Source of the DNA: Ruminococcus sp. 210702-SL.1.03
Lineage (GTDB): Bacteria; Bacillota; Clostridia; Oscillospirales; Ruminococcaceae
Direction of reading: 5' to 3'
Assembly: GCF_020559915.1 (NCBI RefSeq)
Contig: NZ_JAJCLZ010000016.1
Location: 1 to 52,057 of the forward strand
Length of the DNA: 52,057 nucleotides
The notes under the pieces were generated by a model. It was not told the DNA's origin and ran no database searches. It saw only the letters and a program-made list of their open reading frames with translations. A program made the position numbers and the translations under genes. Positions 34,631 through 42,959 of this stretch are shown one piece after another (position 1 is the stretch's first letter; every line of letters begins with the position of its first letter).

Positions 34631-35920
34631 ATGGCAATCATGAGAAAGATCGTCGCTGACGGTGCTGCTGAGGAAGAGTTTTTCAAGCAGGTAGAAAAGC
34701 GCAGCGGCGAAACTGATAAAAAGGTAACGGCAGTAGTTACCGAGATAATCGAAAACGTAAAGGCTAACGGCGACAGCGCTGTAAAAGCTTATACCGAAAA
34801 GTTCGACGGCAAGCTTCCGCAGTATTACGAAGTACCTCGCGAGGTAATAAACGACGCTCTTACCGAAGCGGACAGCGCCTTTACCGACGCTCTGCTCAAC
34901 GCGGTAGAAAACATCACCGATTTCCACACCCGCCAGAAGTCCCAGAGCTTTGTAAACGCTAAGGAAAACGGCGTTATCCTCGGTCAGCGCGTAAGAGGTC
35001 TTGAAAGAGTAGGCCTTTACGTTCCCGGCGGCACGGCTGCTTACCCATCCTCTGTTCTTATGAACGCTATCCCCGCAAAGATCGCGGGCGTTAAGGAGAT
35101 AATCATGGTAACTCCTCCGCTTAAAGACGGTACTCCCAATAAGGATATTCTCGTAGCGGCTGCCGTTTGCGGCGTTGACAGGATATTTATGTCGGGTGGC
35201 GCACAGGCTATCGCAGCCCTCGCTTACGGCACTGAGGAGATACCGAAAGTAGATAAAATAGTAGGCCCCGGCAATATCTTCGTAGCTACCGCTAAGAAAC
35301 TGCTTTATGGCACCGTAGATATAGACATGATAGCAGGCCCTAGCGAGATCCTCGTTATGGCTGACGAAACTGCCGACCCGAAATTCGTAGCTGCCGACCT
35401 TATGTCGCAGGCTGAGCATGATAAGCTCGCTTCATCTATCCTCGTTACTACCAGCGAAGAGCTTGCTGACAAGACTCTAGCTGAGATAGAAAGACAGATG
35501 CAGTACCTCTCGAGAAAAGAGATAATCGCAAGCTCACTCGAAAATTACGGTGCTATCCTTATCTGCAAGACTAAGGACGAAGCCTGCGCGCTCGCAAACC
35601 GCTTCGCCCCCGAGCACCTCGAGGTACTTTTCGATAACCCGATGGAGTATATCGGCAAGCTCGATAACGCAGGCTCTATCTTCCTCGGCAAATACGCTTC
35701 CGAGCCCCTCGGCGATTACTACGCAGGCCCGAACCACGTTCTGCCTACCAGCGGCACAGCTCGCTTTTTCTCGCCCCTCGGCGTAAACAGCTTTGAAAAG
35801 CGCACCAGCTTTACATATTATACCGAGCAGGCTCTGCGCGAGGCTAAGGACGATATAGTTCTCATCGCCGAAAAGGAAGGCCTTACCGCTCATGCAAACG
35901 CTATCAAGGTAAGGTTTTAA
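34631..35920 (+). CDS. hisD: Histidinol dehydrogenase
   Basis: It oxidises histidinol to histidine in two NAD-dependent steps with a zinc ion. The 429-aa protein shows GLYVPGGTAAYPSSVLMNAIPA, KIVGPGNIFVATAKKLL, the catalytic-region text AEHDKLASS with the histidine, and NHVLPTSGTARF near the C-terminus. All family blocks are present. GGAGGAA precedes the ATG. Two non-histidine genes follow before hisB. Confidence 0.97.
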   Translation: MAIMRKIVADGAAEEEFFKQVEKRSGETDKKVTAVVTEIIENVKANGDSAVKAYTEKFDGKLPQYYEVPREVINDALTEADSAFTDALLNAVENITDFHTRQKSQSFVNAKENGVILGQRVRGLERVGLYVPGGTAAYPSSVLMNAIPAKIAGVKEIIMVTPPLKDGTPNKDILVAAAVCGVDRIFMSGGAQAIAALAYGTEEIPKVDKIVGPGNIFVATAKKLLYGTVDIDMIAGPSEILVMADETADPKFVAADLMSQAEHDKLASSILVTTSEELADKTLAEIERQMQYLSRKEIIASSLENYGAILICKTKDEACALANRFAPEHLEVLFDNPMEYIGKLDNAGSIFLGKYASEPLGDYYAGPNHVLPTSGTARFFSPLGVNSFEKRTSFTYYTEQALREAKDDIVLIAEKEGLTAHANAIKVRF

Positions 35921-35956
35921 ACCCAAAACAATACTAAAAATTTTAGGAGAAAAATA

Positions 35957-36364
35957 ATGAACAGAGCATATCTCGACTCGCTCCCCGAAGTGAGGAATAA
36001 ATATGGTTTTCAGCTTAAGGACGACGAAAAGGTAGTCTTTACCTGTAAACTGGCGGTTTTCGGAACATCGCAGGGCGCGATGCTCGGCGGCGACAACACC
36101 GTTTTCGCGCTGACAAATCAGAGAATAATGGCAAATAACGGCAGAGGTATATGGTGTGTTTCCATCTCTGATGAGGACATTGCGAGCTACTCGTTGGTAA
36201 ATAAGGGCAAATTCATCTTTAAAGAGCGTTACGCGCTCGTAATGCTTAAAGATCTTCTCGCTTACGGCGAGGACGGCGAGCTTACCCTCGACGGCTTCCG
36301 CTTTTACTTCTCAAAGCGCAATGAAGCCGCTTTCGACGCTATCATGCAGCAGGTAATGCAGTAA
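35957..36364 (+). CDS. PH/GRAM-like small protein inside the his operon
   Basis: A 135-aa soluble protein without a firm family assignment. The text GGDNTVFALTNQRIMANNGRGIW, followed by further strands and a final helix, resembles bacterial PH/GRAM-like domains, which often read LTNQRII. No catalytic residues are apparent. It starts 36 bases after hisD with AGGAG before the ATG, and the next gene begins 11 bases after its stop, so it is cotranscribed with his genes. Nothing in it points to histidine metabolism. Confidence 0.7.
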   Translation: MNRAYLDSLPEVRNKYGFQLKDDEKVVFTCKLAVFGTSQGAMLGGDNTVFALTNQRIMANNGRGIWCVSISDEDIASYSLVNKGKFIFKERYALVMLKDLLAYGEDGELTLDGFRFYFSKRNEAAFDAIMQQVMQ

Positions 36365-36375
36365 GGGGAAGCGCC

Positions 36376-36729
36376 GTGAATAAATGGTATGATGAAGAGT
36401 ACGAGTTTGAGGTAGAGGTCACGGGCTATTTGCGCGGCGATTCTCCCGTGCGCTATTGCCGCAACGGCGAGGAGATAGGCGATAAGTATACCTGTACCTA
36501 CGGCTGCCCCGTAAATAAAGACGGATCCGGTATATGCTCAAAGACCATGATTGTGCTTTACCCGCTGATGGAGGCGGTGCGCAGCGGCGGCGACCTTACA
36601 AATCTCGGCGGCAGCGGCAAATATGTAAAAGATATTGTCTGCCCCGACGGCTGCGTTATCTTCCGCCTTACCGCCAAGCCGCTCGGCAACCCTAACTTCC
36701 ATACGGGCGGTTTCTGGAAACAGCAGTAA
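36376..36729 (+). CDS. TIGR04076-like cysteine-containing protein
   Basis: A 117-aa protein matching by eye the TIGR04076 family of small cysteine-containing proteins of unknown function. It has a strand-rich start (YEFEVEVTGYLRG), cysteines in YCRNG, YTCTYGCP and SGICSKTM, then MIVLYPLMEAVRSGGDL, which is the family's recognisable centre, and a CPDGCVIFRLT end. The start is GTG at 36376 with AGGGGAAG upstream. It lies between the PH-like gene and hisB. The family has no known reaction. Confidence 0.7.
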   Translation: MNKWYDEEYEFEVEVTGYLRGDSPVRYCRNGEEIGDKYTCTYGCPVNKDGSGICSKTMIVLYPLMEAVRSGGDLTNLGGSGKYVKDIVCPDGCVIFRLTAKPLGNPNFHTGGFWKQQ

Positions 36730-36762
36730 ATACACACAATTTTTCATAAGCAGGTGACAAAT

Positions 36763-37341
36763 ATGCGTACAGCAGAGATCAAAAGAAAAACTAAGGAAAC
36801 GGATATTGAGGTCTTCGTCAAGCTTGACGGCGATGGCAAGGTGAATGTCGATACAGGCATAGGCTTTTTCGACCATATGCTCACAGCTTTCGGCGTTCAC
36901 AGCGGTATAGATATGCAGGTGAACTGCACAGGCGACCTTAATGTCGATGGCCACCATACGGTAGAGGACGTTGGTATAGTGCTGGGTCAGGCTTTCGCTA
37001 AGGCGCTGGGCGATAAGGGCGGTATAGCCCGCTACGGCTCGGCTTATGTGCCTATGGACGAAGCCCTCAGCTTCTGCGCGCTGGATATAAGCGGCAGACC
37101 TTTCCTCGCTTTCAGCGCGAATTTCACCGATTTCCGCTGCGGCGAATTTGATACCTGCCTTACCGAAGAATTTTTCAGAGCTTTCGCGATGAATTCTGGG
37201 ATAACGCTGCATATCCGCGAGGAATACGGCAAAAATGATCACCATATCATCGAAGCGATGTTCAAAGCTGTCGCTCACGCCCTTAAAGACGCTATGGCGG
37301 TAACGGGCGGCGGCGTACTTTCTACAAAGGGAGTGTTGTAA
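36763..37341 (+). CDS. hisB: Imidazoleglycerol-phosphate dehydratase
   Basis: It dehydrates imidazoleglycerol phosphate to imidazole-acetol phosphate, using manganese. The 192-aa single-function form contains the two metal-site repeats: [15 protein letters not shown] with [10 protein letters not shown], and the C-terminal [19 protein letters not shown] chose the ATG at 36763; the AGGTGA just before it serves as ribosome site, and the GTG three codons earlier is part of that site. hisH starts 2 bases after its stop. Confidence 0.96.
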   Translation: MRTAEIKRKTKETDIEVFVKLDGDGKVNVDTGIGFFDHMLTAFGVHSGIDMQVNCTGDLNVDGHHTVEDVGIVLGQAFAKALGDKGGIARYGSAYVPMDEALSFCALDISGRPFLAFSANFTDFRCGEFDTCLTEEFFRAFAMNSGITLHIREEYGKNDHHIIEAMFKAVAHALKDAMAVTGGGVLSTKGVL

Positions 37342-37342
37342 A

Positions 37343-37957
37343 ATGATAGCAATAGTCGATTACGGCGCGGGAAATATCTTCTCGGTAAAAAATGCGCTCG
37401 ATTTCCTCGGCGTAGAAAATAAGCTTACGGCCGATAAAGCCGACCTCGAAGCTGCGGACGCGATAATCCTCCCCGGCGTAGGCGCTTTCCCATGGGCTAT
37501 GAAAAAGCTCACCGAAAGCGGCCTTGTAGATACCGTTAAAGAGCAGGCAAAGCTGAAGCCTTTCCTCGGTATCTGCCTGGGTATGCAGCTTCTTTTTGAA
37601 AAGAGCTTTGAGTTTGAAGAGTGCGAGGGTCTGGGGCTGATAAAAGGCTATGTCGATAAGATAAACGAGCCCGACCTCGTTATCCCGCATATGGGCTGGA
37701 ACAAGTTGGTTTATAATCAGCCATGCCCGCTTTTTGACGGCCTTACCGATGACGAGTACGTTTACTTCGTTCATTCCTATAAAGCTTTCTGCGCCGACAG
37801 CGCTCTTTGCGCATACGTTGAGTACGGCGGTAAAGTTCCCGCTATGGTGTCTGACGGAAAGACTATCTTCGGCAGCCAGTTCCACCCAGAAAAGAGCGGT
37901 AAAACAGGCTTGAAGATACTCGAAAATTTCGTGAAACTTGCAGTGGAGGGAAAGTAA
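37343..37957 (+). CDS. hisH: Imidazole glycerol phosphate synthase, glutaminase subunit
   Basis: It hydrolyses glutamine and passes ammonia to HisF. The 204-aa class I amidotransferase has the oxyanion text [15 protein letters not shown], the nucleophile in [15 protein letters not shown] and the His/Glu pair in SQFHPEKSG. It forms a heterodimer with HisF, whose ATG follows its stop by one base. Confidence 0.96.
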   Translation: MIAIVDYGAGNIFSVKNALDFLGVENKLTADKADLEAADAIILPGVGAFPWAMKKLTESGLVDTVKEQAKLKPFLGICLGMQLLFEKSFEFEECEGLGLIKGYVDKINEPDLVIPHMGWNKLVYNQPCPLFDGLTDDEYVYFVHSYKAFCADSALCAYVEYGGKVPAMVSDGKTIFGSQFHPEKSGKTGLKILENFVKLAVEGK

Positions 37958-37958
37958 T

Positions 37959-38714
37959 ATGCTGGCAAAAAGAATAATACCCTGCCTTGATGTCCGCGAT
38001 GGAAAAGTGGTAAAAGGCGTTAATTTTGAGGGCATAAAAGAGGTCGGCGACCCCGTTGCCTGCGCTTATGAATATAATCTTCAGGGCGCTGACGAGATCG
38101 TGTTTTACGATATAACCGCCTCGCACGAGGGCAGGGGAGTAATGCTCGACGTAGTCCGCGAAACTGCTAAAAAGGTCTTCGTGCCCCTCACGGTCGGCGG
38201 CGGTATCAAGACCGTTGACGATATTAGAGATACCTTGCGCGCGGGCGCTGATAAAGTTTCCGTTAACTCGCAGGCTGTTCAGAATCCGCAGCTTATCAAA
38301 GACGGCGCTGATATTTTCGGCAGCCAGTGCATCTGCGTCGGCATCGACGCAAAAAAAGTCGCCGATAATAAGTGGACTGTTTATATCAATGGCGGCAGGA
38401 TTGATATGCAGCTCGACCTCATCGACTGGGTAAAGCGCATCGAGCAGCTCGGCGCGGGCGAGATCTGCCTTAATTCCATAGATACCGACGGCGTGCGCGG
38501 CGGCTTCGACCTTCCTATGCTTAAAGCTGTCTGCTCGGCGGTAAAGATACCCGTTATAGCAAGCGGCGGTGCGGGCAAGCTCGGCGATTTTGCCGAAGCG
38601 TTCTTAGAAACCGACTGCTCTGCGGCGCTCGCGGCAAGCCTTTTCCATTTCAAAGAGCTTACCGTTTCGCAGGTCAAGGCGGACTGCCGCAGCAAGGGGA
38701 TAATCGTGAGGTAA
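37959..38714 (+). CDS. hisF: Imidazole glycerol phosphate synthase, cyclase subunit
   Basis: It closes the imidazole ring and releases AICAR. The 251-aa TIM barrel begins [20 protein letters not shown] with the catalytic aspartate, and carries [11 protein letters not shown] and [17 protein letters not shown] with the second aspartate. GGAGGG lies about 9 nt before the ATG at 37959; the longer frame from 37938 lies inside hisH and has no family text. The related isomerase gene hisA, usually just before hisF, is missing here. Confidence 0.96.
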   Translation: MLAKRIIPCLDVRDGKVVKGVNFEGIKEVGDPVACAYEYNLQGADEIVFYDITASHEGRGVMLDVVRETAKKVFVPLTVGGGIKTVDDIRDTLRAGADKVSVNSQAVQNPQLIKDGADIFGSQCICVGIDAKKVADNKWTVYINGGRIDMQLDLIDWVKRIEQLGAGEICLNSIDTDGVRGGFDLPMLKAVCSAVKIPVIASGGAGKLGDFAEAFLETDCSAALAASLFHFKELTVSQVKADCRSKGIIVR

Positions 38715-38718
38715 AAAA

Positions 38719-39078
38719 ATGAGTATTTTCTATACGGTGCTGACATTTTTTGTGCCCGCGGTCATAATCATCTGCGGGTATATCATGAAAAACTGCCATT
38801 CCGCCGAACCGAATCCCACCGTCGGCTACCGCACAGCTCGCTCTATGAGCAGCCGCGAATCATGGGTTTTCGCGAACGAGCGCTGCGGCGGCTTGTGGAT
38901 AAAAATAGGCTCGATTGCGGCGGCGGTATCTCTGCCTTTCTGCGCGGCGTACTTCTTTATCAGCACAGCTTACGGCGCGGCGCTGATGTGCGCGCTCATG
39001 CTTTTGCAGACTGCCGCAATGCTTCTGTCGATACCCCGCGTGGAGAAAGAGCTGAAAGAAAAATTCGGCGATAAATAA
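38719..39078 (+). CDS. SdpI/YhfL-like small membrane protein
   Basis: A 119-aa protein with three hydrophobic helices (about 4-24, 61-79 and 83-101). The text GYRTARSMSSRESWVFANERCG between the first two is characteristic of the SdpI/YhfL family. SdpI in Bacillus is the immunity protein to the SDP toxin; most members have no known role. It begins 5 bases after the hisF stop, with GAGG inside the end of hisF as ribosome site. It separates hisF from hisI, and I see no SDP-type toxin gene nearby. Confidence 0.8.
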   Translation: MSIFYTVLTFFVPAVIIICGYIMKNCHSAEPNPTVGYRTARSMSSRESWVFANERCGGLWIKIGSIAAAVSLPFCAAYFFISTAYGAALMCALMLLQTAAMLLSIPRVEKELKEKFGDK

Positions 39079-39099
39079 TAAACGAAGGGAAACCCGATA

Positions 39100-39450
39100 A
39101 TGAGTAAGATCAAGATAGATATTAACGATCTTGACAAGTATTTTGTCAAGGGCGAGCTTGTTCCTGCGATAGCTTTTGACGTTGACACCAAAACGGTGCT
39201 CATGCTCGCCTATATGAATAAGGAGAGCTTGAGAAAAACTCTCGAAACAGGCTATACATGGTACTGGAGTCGTTCGCGTCAAGAGCTTTGGAATAAGGGC
39301 GCTACCAGCGGCCACCTGCAAAAGGTAGTTTCCATCTATTCAGACTGCGACGACGACACCCTGCTGCTAAACGTAAAGCAGACGGGCGCTGCCTGCCACA
39401 CAGGCTCGTATAGCTGCTTCTTCAATGAAATTTATAATGAGGAGAATTGA
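39100..39450 (+). CDS. hisI: Phosphoribosyl-AMP cyclohydrolase
   Basis: It opens the adenine ring of phosphoribosyl-AMP in histidine synthesis, using zinc. The 116-aa stand-alone form shows [12 protein letters not shown], the [17 protein letters not shown] motif, DCDDDTLLL with the magnesium-binding aspartates and the zinc cysteines in ACHTGSYSC. It is not fused to hisE, which starts 2 bases after its stop. Confidence 0.96.
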   Translation: MSKIKIDINDLDKYFVKGELVPAIAFDVDTKTVLMLAYMNKESLRKTLETGYTWYWSRSRQELWNKGATSGHLQKVVSIYSDCDDDTLLLNVKQTGAACHTGSYSCFFNEIYNEEN

Positions 39451-39451
39451 T

Positions 39452-39790
39452 ATGACTATTTATGAAGAGATCTTTGCTGTTATAAAACAGAGAAAGGCTG
39501 ATTACGAAAACGGCAAGGCTAAGGAAAATTCTTACACAGCGTACCTCTTTGATAAGGGCGTTGATAAGATATGCAAAAAGGTCGGCGAAGAAGCTACCGA
39601 AACCGTTATAGCTGCTAAAAACGGCGATAACGATGAGCTTGCGAACGAGATAAACGACCTGCTCTACCACGTTATGGTGCTCGCCGCAAATCAGGGTCTT
39701 GAGTGGTCTGACGTCGAGAAGATACTTGATGAGAGAAACGAAAAGATAGGAAATCTCAAAACTTTCCATCAGGTAGATAAGAATACCTAA
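39452..39790 (+). CDS. hisE: Phosphoribosyl-ATP pyrophosphatase
   Basis: It removes pyrophosphate from phosphoribosyl-ATP. The 112-aa all-helical MazG-fold protein contains KKVGEEATETVIAAKNGDNDELANEINDLLYH, which carries the metal-binding glutamates and aspartate. The ATG at 39452 follows GAGGAG; the longer frame starts inside hisI. It is the last gene of the his operon and a terminator lies 14 bases after its stop. Confidence 0.95.
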   Translation: MTIYEEIFAVIKQRKADYENGKAKENSYTAYLFDKGVDKICKKVGEEATETVIAAKNGDNDELANEINDLLYHVMVLAANQGLEWSDVEKILDERNEKIGNLKTFHQVDKNT

Positions 39791-39804
39791 ATATATGATA
39801 ACAG

Positions 39805-39829
39805 GGCGGAAATCTTTTCCGCCTTTTTT
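39805..39829 (+). terminator. Terminator of the his operon
   Basis: A perfect 8-bp stem (39805-39812 with 39816-39823), a 3-nt loop and six T residues. Confidence 0.93.
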
Positions 39830-39846
39830 GTGCGGTATTGCTCTAT

Positions 39847-39876
39847 GCACAATTTTTCATCTGCCTGAATAGAATG
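39847..39876 (+). promoter_or_regulatory. Forespore-like promoter candidate, second copy
   Basis: GCACA (39847-39851), a 15-nt spacer and GAATAGAATG (39867-39876) resemble sigma-F promoters. The stretch from 39866 to 39883 matches the element before the DacF-like gene (12980-12997) at 17 of 18 positions. It precedes the cysteine-rich gene by about 66 nt. No housekeeping promoter is obvious between the his terminator and that gene. Confidence 0.35.
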
Positions 39877-39942
39877 TACAAACGGCGGCTATGCCCCGCC
39901 GCAGTCCCGAAGGGAGTACATTTATGTCAGGAGGATTTTATT

Positions 39943-40719
39943 ATGAGCGAAATGAACTGCAATCCGAATAAGCCGTTTAAAGAAGCGGTCTGCGTAGACG
40001 TGATGAGGGTGTTCGATTCATGCAGCTCGCAGGAATGTCTTGAAGACTTACAGTTTTCATTCTCTACTGCCGAGCAGGAGGTGATCAATACCGCATCTTA
40101 CATCAAAACTAAGTGCATACAGGTCACAGGCGTAAGCTTCACCATCGACCCCGTGCCTTTCAACAACGGCTTCTATACCGTAGACGTAACATATAATTTC
40201 AGGGCGGAGATCGAAGCGTATTTTGAAAATACCGAAACGCCTACCATCGTTTACGGCAGAGCTGCCTTCTCGAAAAAGGTCATTCTTTTCGGTAGCGACG
40301 GCAATACCCAGCGCTTCGTGTCAGACGGCATGAGCACTTTTCGCTACGCTTCCAAGACCAGCGGCTGCGCTGCCTGCTGCTCATCTGCGGCGCTGCCTAC
40401 CGCGGCGGTCAGCATAGCCGAGCCTATGTGCCTTGACGCTAAGCTTGTGCCCAATACCGCGGCTGAGAGAAACGATGTGCTTATCACAATAGGCATTTTC
40501 GCGATAATCCAGCTAGAGCGCCCCGTGCCTATCATGATACCCGCGTTCGATTACTGCATACCCGGTAAGGAATGCTCTACCAATACCGATACCCCCTGCG
40601 AGCTTTTTGATAAGATCAATTTCCCGATAGGCGAATTTTTCCCGCAGGGTCTTACCGAGCATAAGCCCTGCTGCTCGAAGCTCGAGGAAGAGCCCGCCGA
40701 GGAAGAACCTAAGGGCTGA
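39943..40719 (+). CDS. Cysteine-rich conserved clostridial protein
   Basis: A 258-aa protein with no known function. The N-terminal text CVDVMRVFDSCSSQECLEDLQF is of a type I remember from clostridial hypothetical proteins. A strand-rich middle follows (VDVTYNFRAEIEAYF, FSKKVILFGSDGNTQRF), then a cluster GCAACC, and a tail with further cysteines and an acidic end. There is no signal peptide. Fifteen or more cysteines without regular spacing suggest disulfide cross-linking or metal binding, as in coat-type proteins; this is inference. AGGAGG is 8 nt from the ATG at 39943. It is a single-gene unit between two terminators, with a sporulation-like promoter candidate. Confidence 0.75.
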   Translation: MSEMNCNPNKPFKEAVCVDVMRVFDSCSSQECLEDLQFSFSTAEQEVINTASYIKTKCIQVTGVSFTIDPVPFNNGFYTVDVTYNFRAEIEAYFENTETPTIVYGRAAFSKKVILFGSDGNTQRFVSDGMSTFRYASKTSGCAACCSSAALPTAAVSIAEPMCLDAKLVPNTAAERNDVLITIGIFAIIQLERPVPIMIPAFDYCIPGKECSTNTDTPCELFDKINFPIGEFFPQGLTEHKPCCSKLEEEPAEEEPKG

Positions 40720-40739
40720 TAAAATTTTACAGAATATTT

Positions 40740-40781
40740 TTCACAGCGTGCCGTATTTTGCGGTGCGTTGTGAATTTTTTT
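40740..40781 (+). terminator. Strong terminator after the cysteine-rich gene
   Basis: A 14-bp stem with three G-T pairs (40740-40753 with 40761-40774), a 7-nt loop and seven T residues. Confidence 0.93.
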
Positions 40782-40801
40782 GCTAAATATAGCGTAGCCT
40801 A

Positions 40802-40834
40802 TTGAAAAAAGCGTATTTTGTGGTATACTATAAT
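40802..40834 (+). promoter_or_regulatory. Promoter of the recJ operon
   Basis: TTGAAA (40802-40807), a 16-nt spacer and TATACT (40824-40829), directly followed by an overlapping TATAAT (40829-40834). The start would be near 40837-40841. Confidence 0.75.
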
Positions 40835-40890
40835 AGTATTATTGTATTCACGCAGCGCTTTTGCTGCTTTCGATTAAGGACGATCATATT

Positions 40891-42915
40891 ATGAGAAAAT
40901 GGAAGGTAAACGCGCCCGATCTTAAACTTGCGGGTGAGATGAAGCTGAAATGCGACCTAAGCCTTTTTGCGCTGAAGCTTATGACGGCTAGGGGTTTCTG
41001 CGATTTTCAGCAGGTTGTCGATTTTTTCAGCGATGACGAGCTGGAAGACCCCCTCATTACTGCGGATATGGAGCAGGCGGCTGATACTATCAATGAATTT
41101 ATAGATTCCTACCGCCTTATTTGTATTTACGGCGATTACGACTGCGACGGCGTTACCGCTGCCGCTATCCTTTACAGCTACCTGCAAAGCATGGGTGCGA
41201 ACGTTACATATTATATCAACGAGCGTGAGGAAGGCTACGGCATGACGATAGACGCCGTGCGCAAACTGCATGAGCAGGGCGTAGAGCTTATCGTTACCGT
41301 GGATAACGGCATCTCCTGCGTTGCCGAGGCTGAGGAGATATACAAACTCGGCATGAAGCTTGTAGTTACCGACCACCACCAGCCGCCCGAGATACTCCCG
41401 CGCGCCGAAGCCGTGGTAGACCCCCACCGCGCCGATTGCCCGTCTACATTTAAAGACCTCGCGGGCGCGGGAGTTGCGCTGAAACTCTGCGCGGCGCTTG
41501 ACGGCGGCTTTGAAGCCGTGGTAGAGCAGTACGCCGATATTTGCAGTATAGGCACTGTAGGCGACGTAGTTTCCCTGCGCGGCGAAAACCGCAGTATAGT
41601 CCGCCAGGGTCTTATGTATATGCAAAATACCGAAAATTACGGACTTAACGCGCTGATAGATAAGGTGCAGCCCGACCGCAGTTTGCTCAACGCCCGCTCG
41701 CTGAGCTTTCGCCTTTGCCCTAAGATAAACGCCGCAGGCAGGTTCGATTCACCCCTGCTCGCGCTAAAGGCTCTGCTTACCGAAGACCCCGAAGAGGCCG
41801 ATTCTCTTACCGAGCGCCTGCTAGAGCTTAACGCTGTTCGCCGCGAAACTGAGGGCGCTATTCTGGAAGAGATATATAAATATATCGACGATGACCCCGC
41901 CGTGCTCAACGACCGCGTGCTCGTGCTATGCGGTAAAGGCTGGCACCACGGCGTTATAGGCATAGTTTCTGCGCGCGTTATGGAAACTTACGGCAAGCCG
42001 AATATCATAATCTCTATCGACGAGGACGGCACTGCCCGCGGAAGCGCGCGCAGTCTGCCCGGTTTCAGTATTCACGCCTGCCTAACATACGCTTCGGAAT
42101 ATCTCGATAAATTCGGCGGACACGAATGCGCGGGCGGTCTTTCGCTAAAAGAACGCTACCTGCCGCAGTTTAAGGCTAAGGTGCAGGAGTTCGCCGATAA
42201 ACTGCGCGCTATGCCCGCCGACGTTACCGAATGCGATATGGTCATTCCGCCCGAGGATATTACTATAGAAAATATCCGCTCGCTCGAAGTTCTCGAGCCT
42301 TTCGGCGCGGGCAATCCCTATCCGCTTTTCTGCCTGCCTAACTGCCGTGTAAACGCTGTCTACCCGCTTTCGGGCGGCAAACACAGCAAGATAGACTTCA
42401 CCTACGGCGGCAAACGCTTTCAGGCACTGATATTCTCCACGCCGCCGCAGGAGCTTTTCTTTAGTATCGGCAGCGTTATCGACATCGCCGCGAATATCGA
42501 GATAAACGTCTTTAACGGCAACGAGAGCATAGCGATAAAAGCCGAGGATATAAAGCCGCACGGCATGGATACGGGCAAGTACCTCGCCGCGCGCGACTGC
42601 TACGAAAAATTTAGAAAAGGCGTGCCGCTGCCGCCTGCATTCATCGCGAAGATAATGCCTACCCGCGCCGAGCTGGTAAATATGTACAAGCTCATAGCGG
42701 CTATGGGCGAGGTGGCGCTCGATACGCTTTTCATGAAAATAAACAGCCCCGCTATGAATTTCTGCAAACTGCATATCATAGCCGATATATTCTGCGAAGC
42801 GGGTATAGCGCAGTTCACGCCTTCGCGCCAGAGCATAAAAACTCTGCCTGTAAAGGCTAAGGCAGACCTCAGCGCCGCGCCAACTATGCGCCTGCTCGCG
42901 CAGCTTTCAAGATAG
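40891..42915 (+). CDS. recJ: Single-stranded-DNA exonuclease RecJ
   Basis: A 5'-to-3' exonuclease of recombination and repair. The 674-aa protein has the DHH phosphoesterase motifs YGDYDCDGVTAAAILYSYL, VDNGIS, VTDHHQP (near residue 160) and VVDPHR. The DHHA1 domain has GWHHGVIGIVSARV and GGHECAGG, followed by a C-terminal OB-type part. I chose the ATG at 40891, with AAGGA 10 nt before it; the longer frame from 40861 has no ribosome site. It begins a plus-strand run with rel, an MBL hydrolase, hemZ and rlmD. Confidence 0.94.
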   Translation: MRKWKVNAPDLKLAGEMKLKCDLSLFALKLMTARGFCDFQQVVDFFSDDELEDPLITADMEQAADTINEFIDSYRLICIYGDYDCDGVTAAAILYSYLQSMGANVTYYINEREEGYGMTIDAVRKLHEQGVELIVTVDNGISCVAEAEEIYKLGMKLVVTDHHQPPEILPRAEAVVDPHRADCPSTFKDLAGAGVALKLCAALDGGFEAVVEQYADICSIGTVGDVVSLRGENRSIVRQGLMYMQNTENYGLNALIDKVQPDRSLLNARSLSFRLCPKINAAGRFDSPLLALKALLTEDPEEADSLTERLLELNAVRRETEGAILEEIYKYIDDDPAVLNDRVLVLCGKGWHHGVIGIVSARVMETYGKPNIIISIDEDGTARGSARSLPGFSIHACLTYASEYLDKFGGHECAGGLSLKERYLPQFKAKVQEFADKLRAMPADVTECDMVIPPEDITIENIRSLEVLEPFGAGNPYPLFCLPNCRVNAVYPLSGGKHSKIDFTYGGKRFQALIFSTPPQELFFSIGSVIDIAANIEINVFNGNESIAIKAEDIKPHGMDTGKYLAARDCYEKFRKGVPLPPAFIAKIMPTRAELVNMYKLIAAMGEVALDTLFMKINSPAMNFCKLHIIADIFCEAGIAQFTPSRQSIKTLPVKAKADLSAAPTMRLLAQLSR

Positions 42916-42959
42916 CTTTTTTTAGACTACATATCATTCTGAGAGAGGGTATTACAGCC

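Noticed and set aside
34385..35419. Long minus-strand open frame opposite hisD
   Set aside because: It is the codon-pattern shadow of hisD, has no ribosome site and no recognisable protein text. The same applies to the long antisense frames over polC, ispG, pgi and der.
38719..39078. SDP toxin-immunity system
   Set aside because: An SdpI-like protein is present but no sdpA/B/C-like toxin or maturation genes are near; the gene lies within the his operon.
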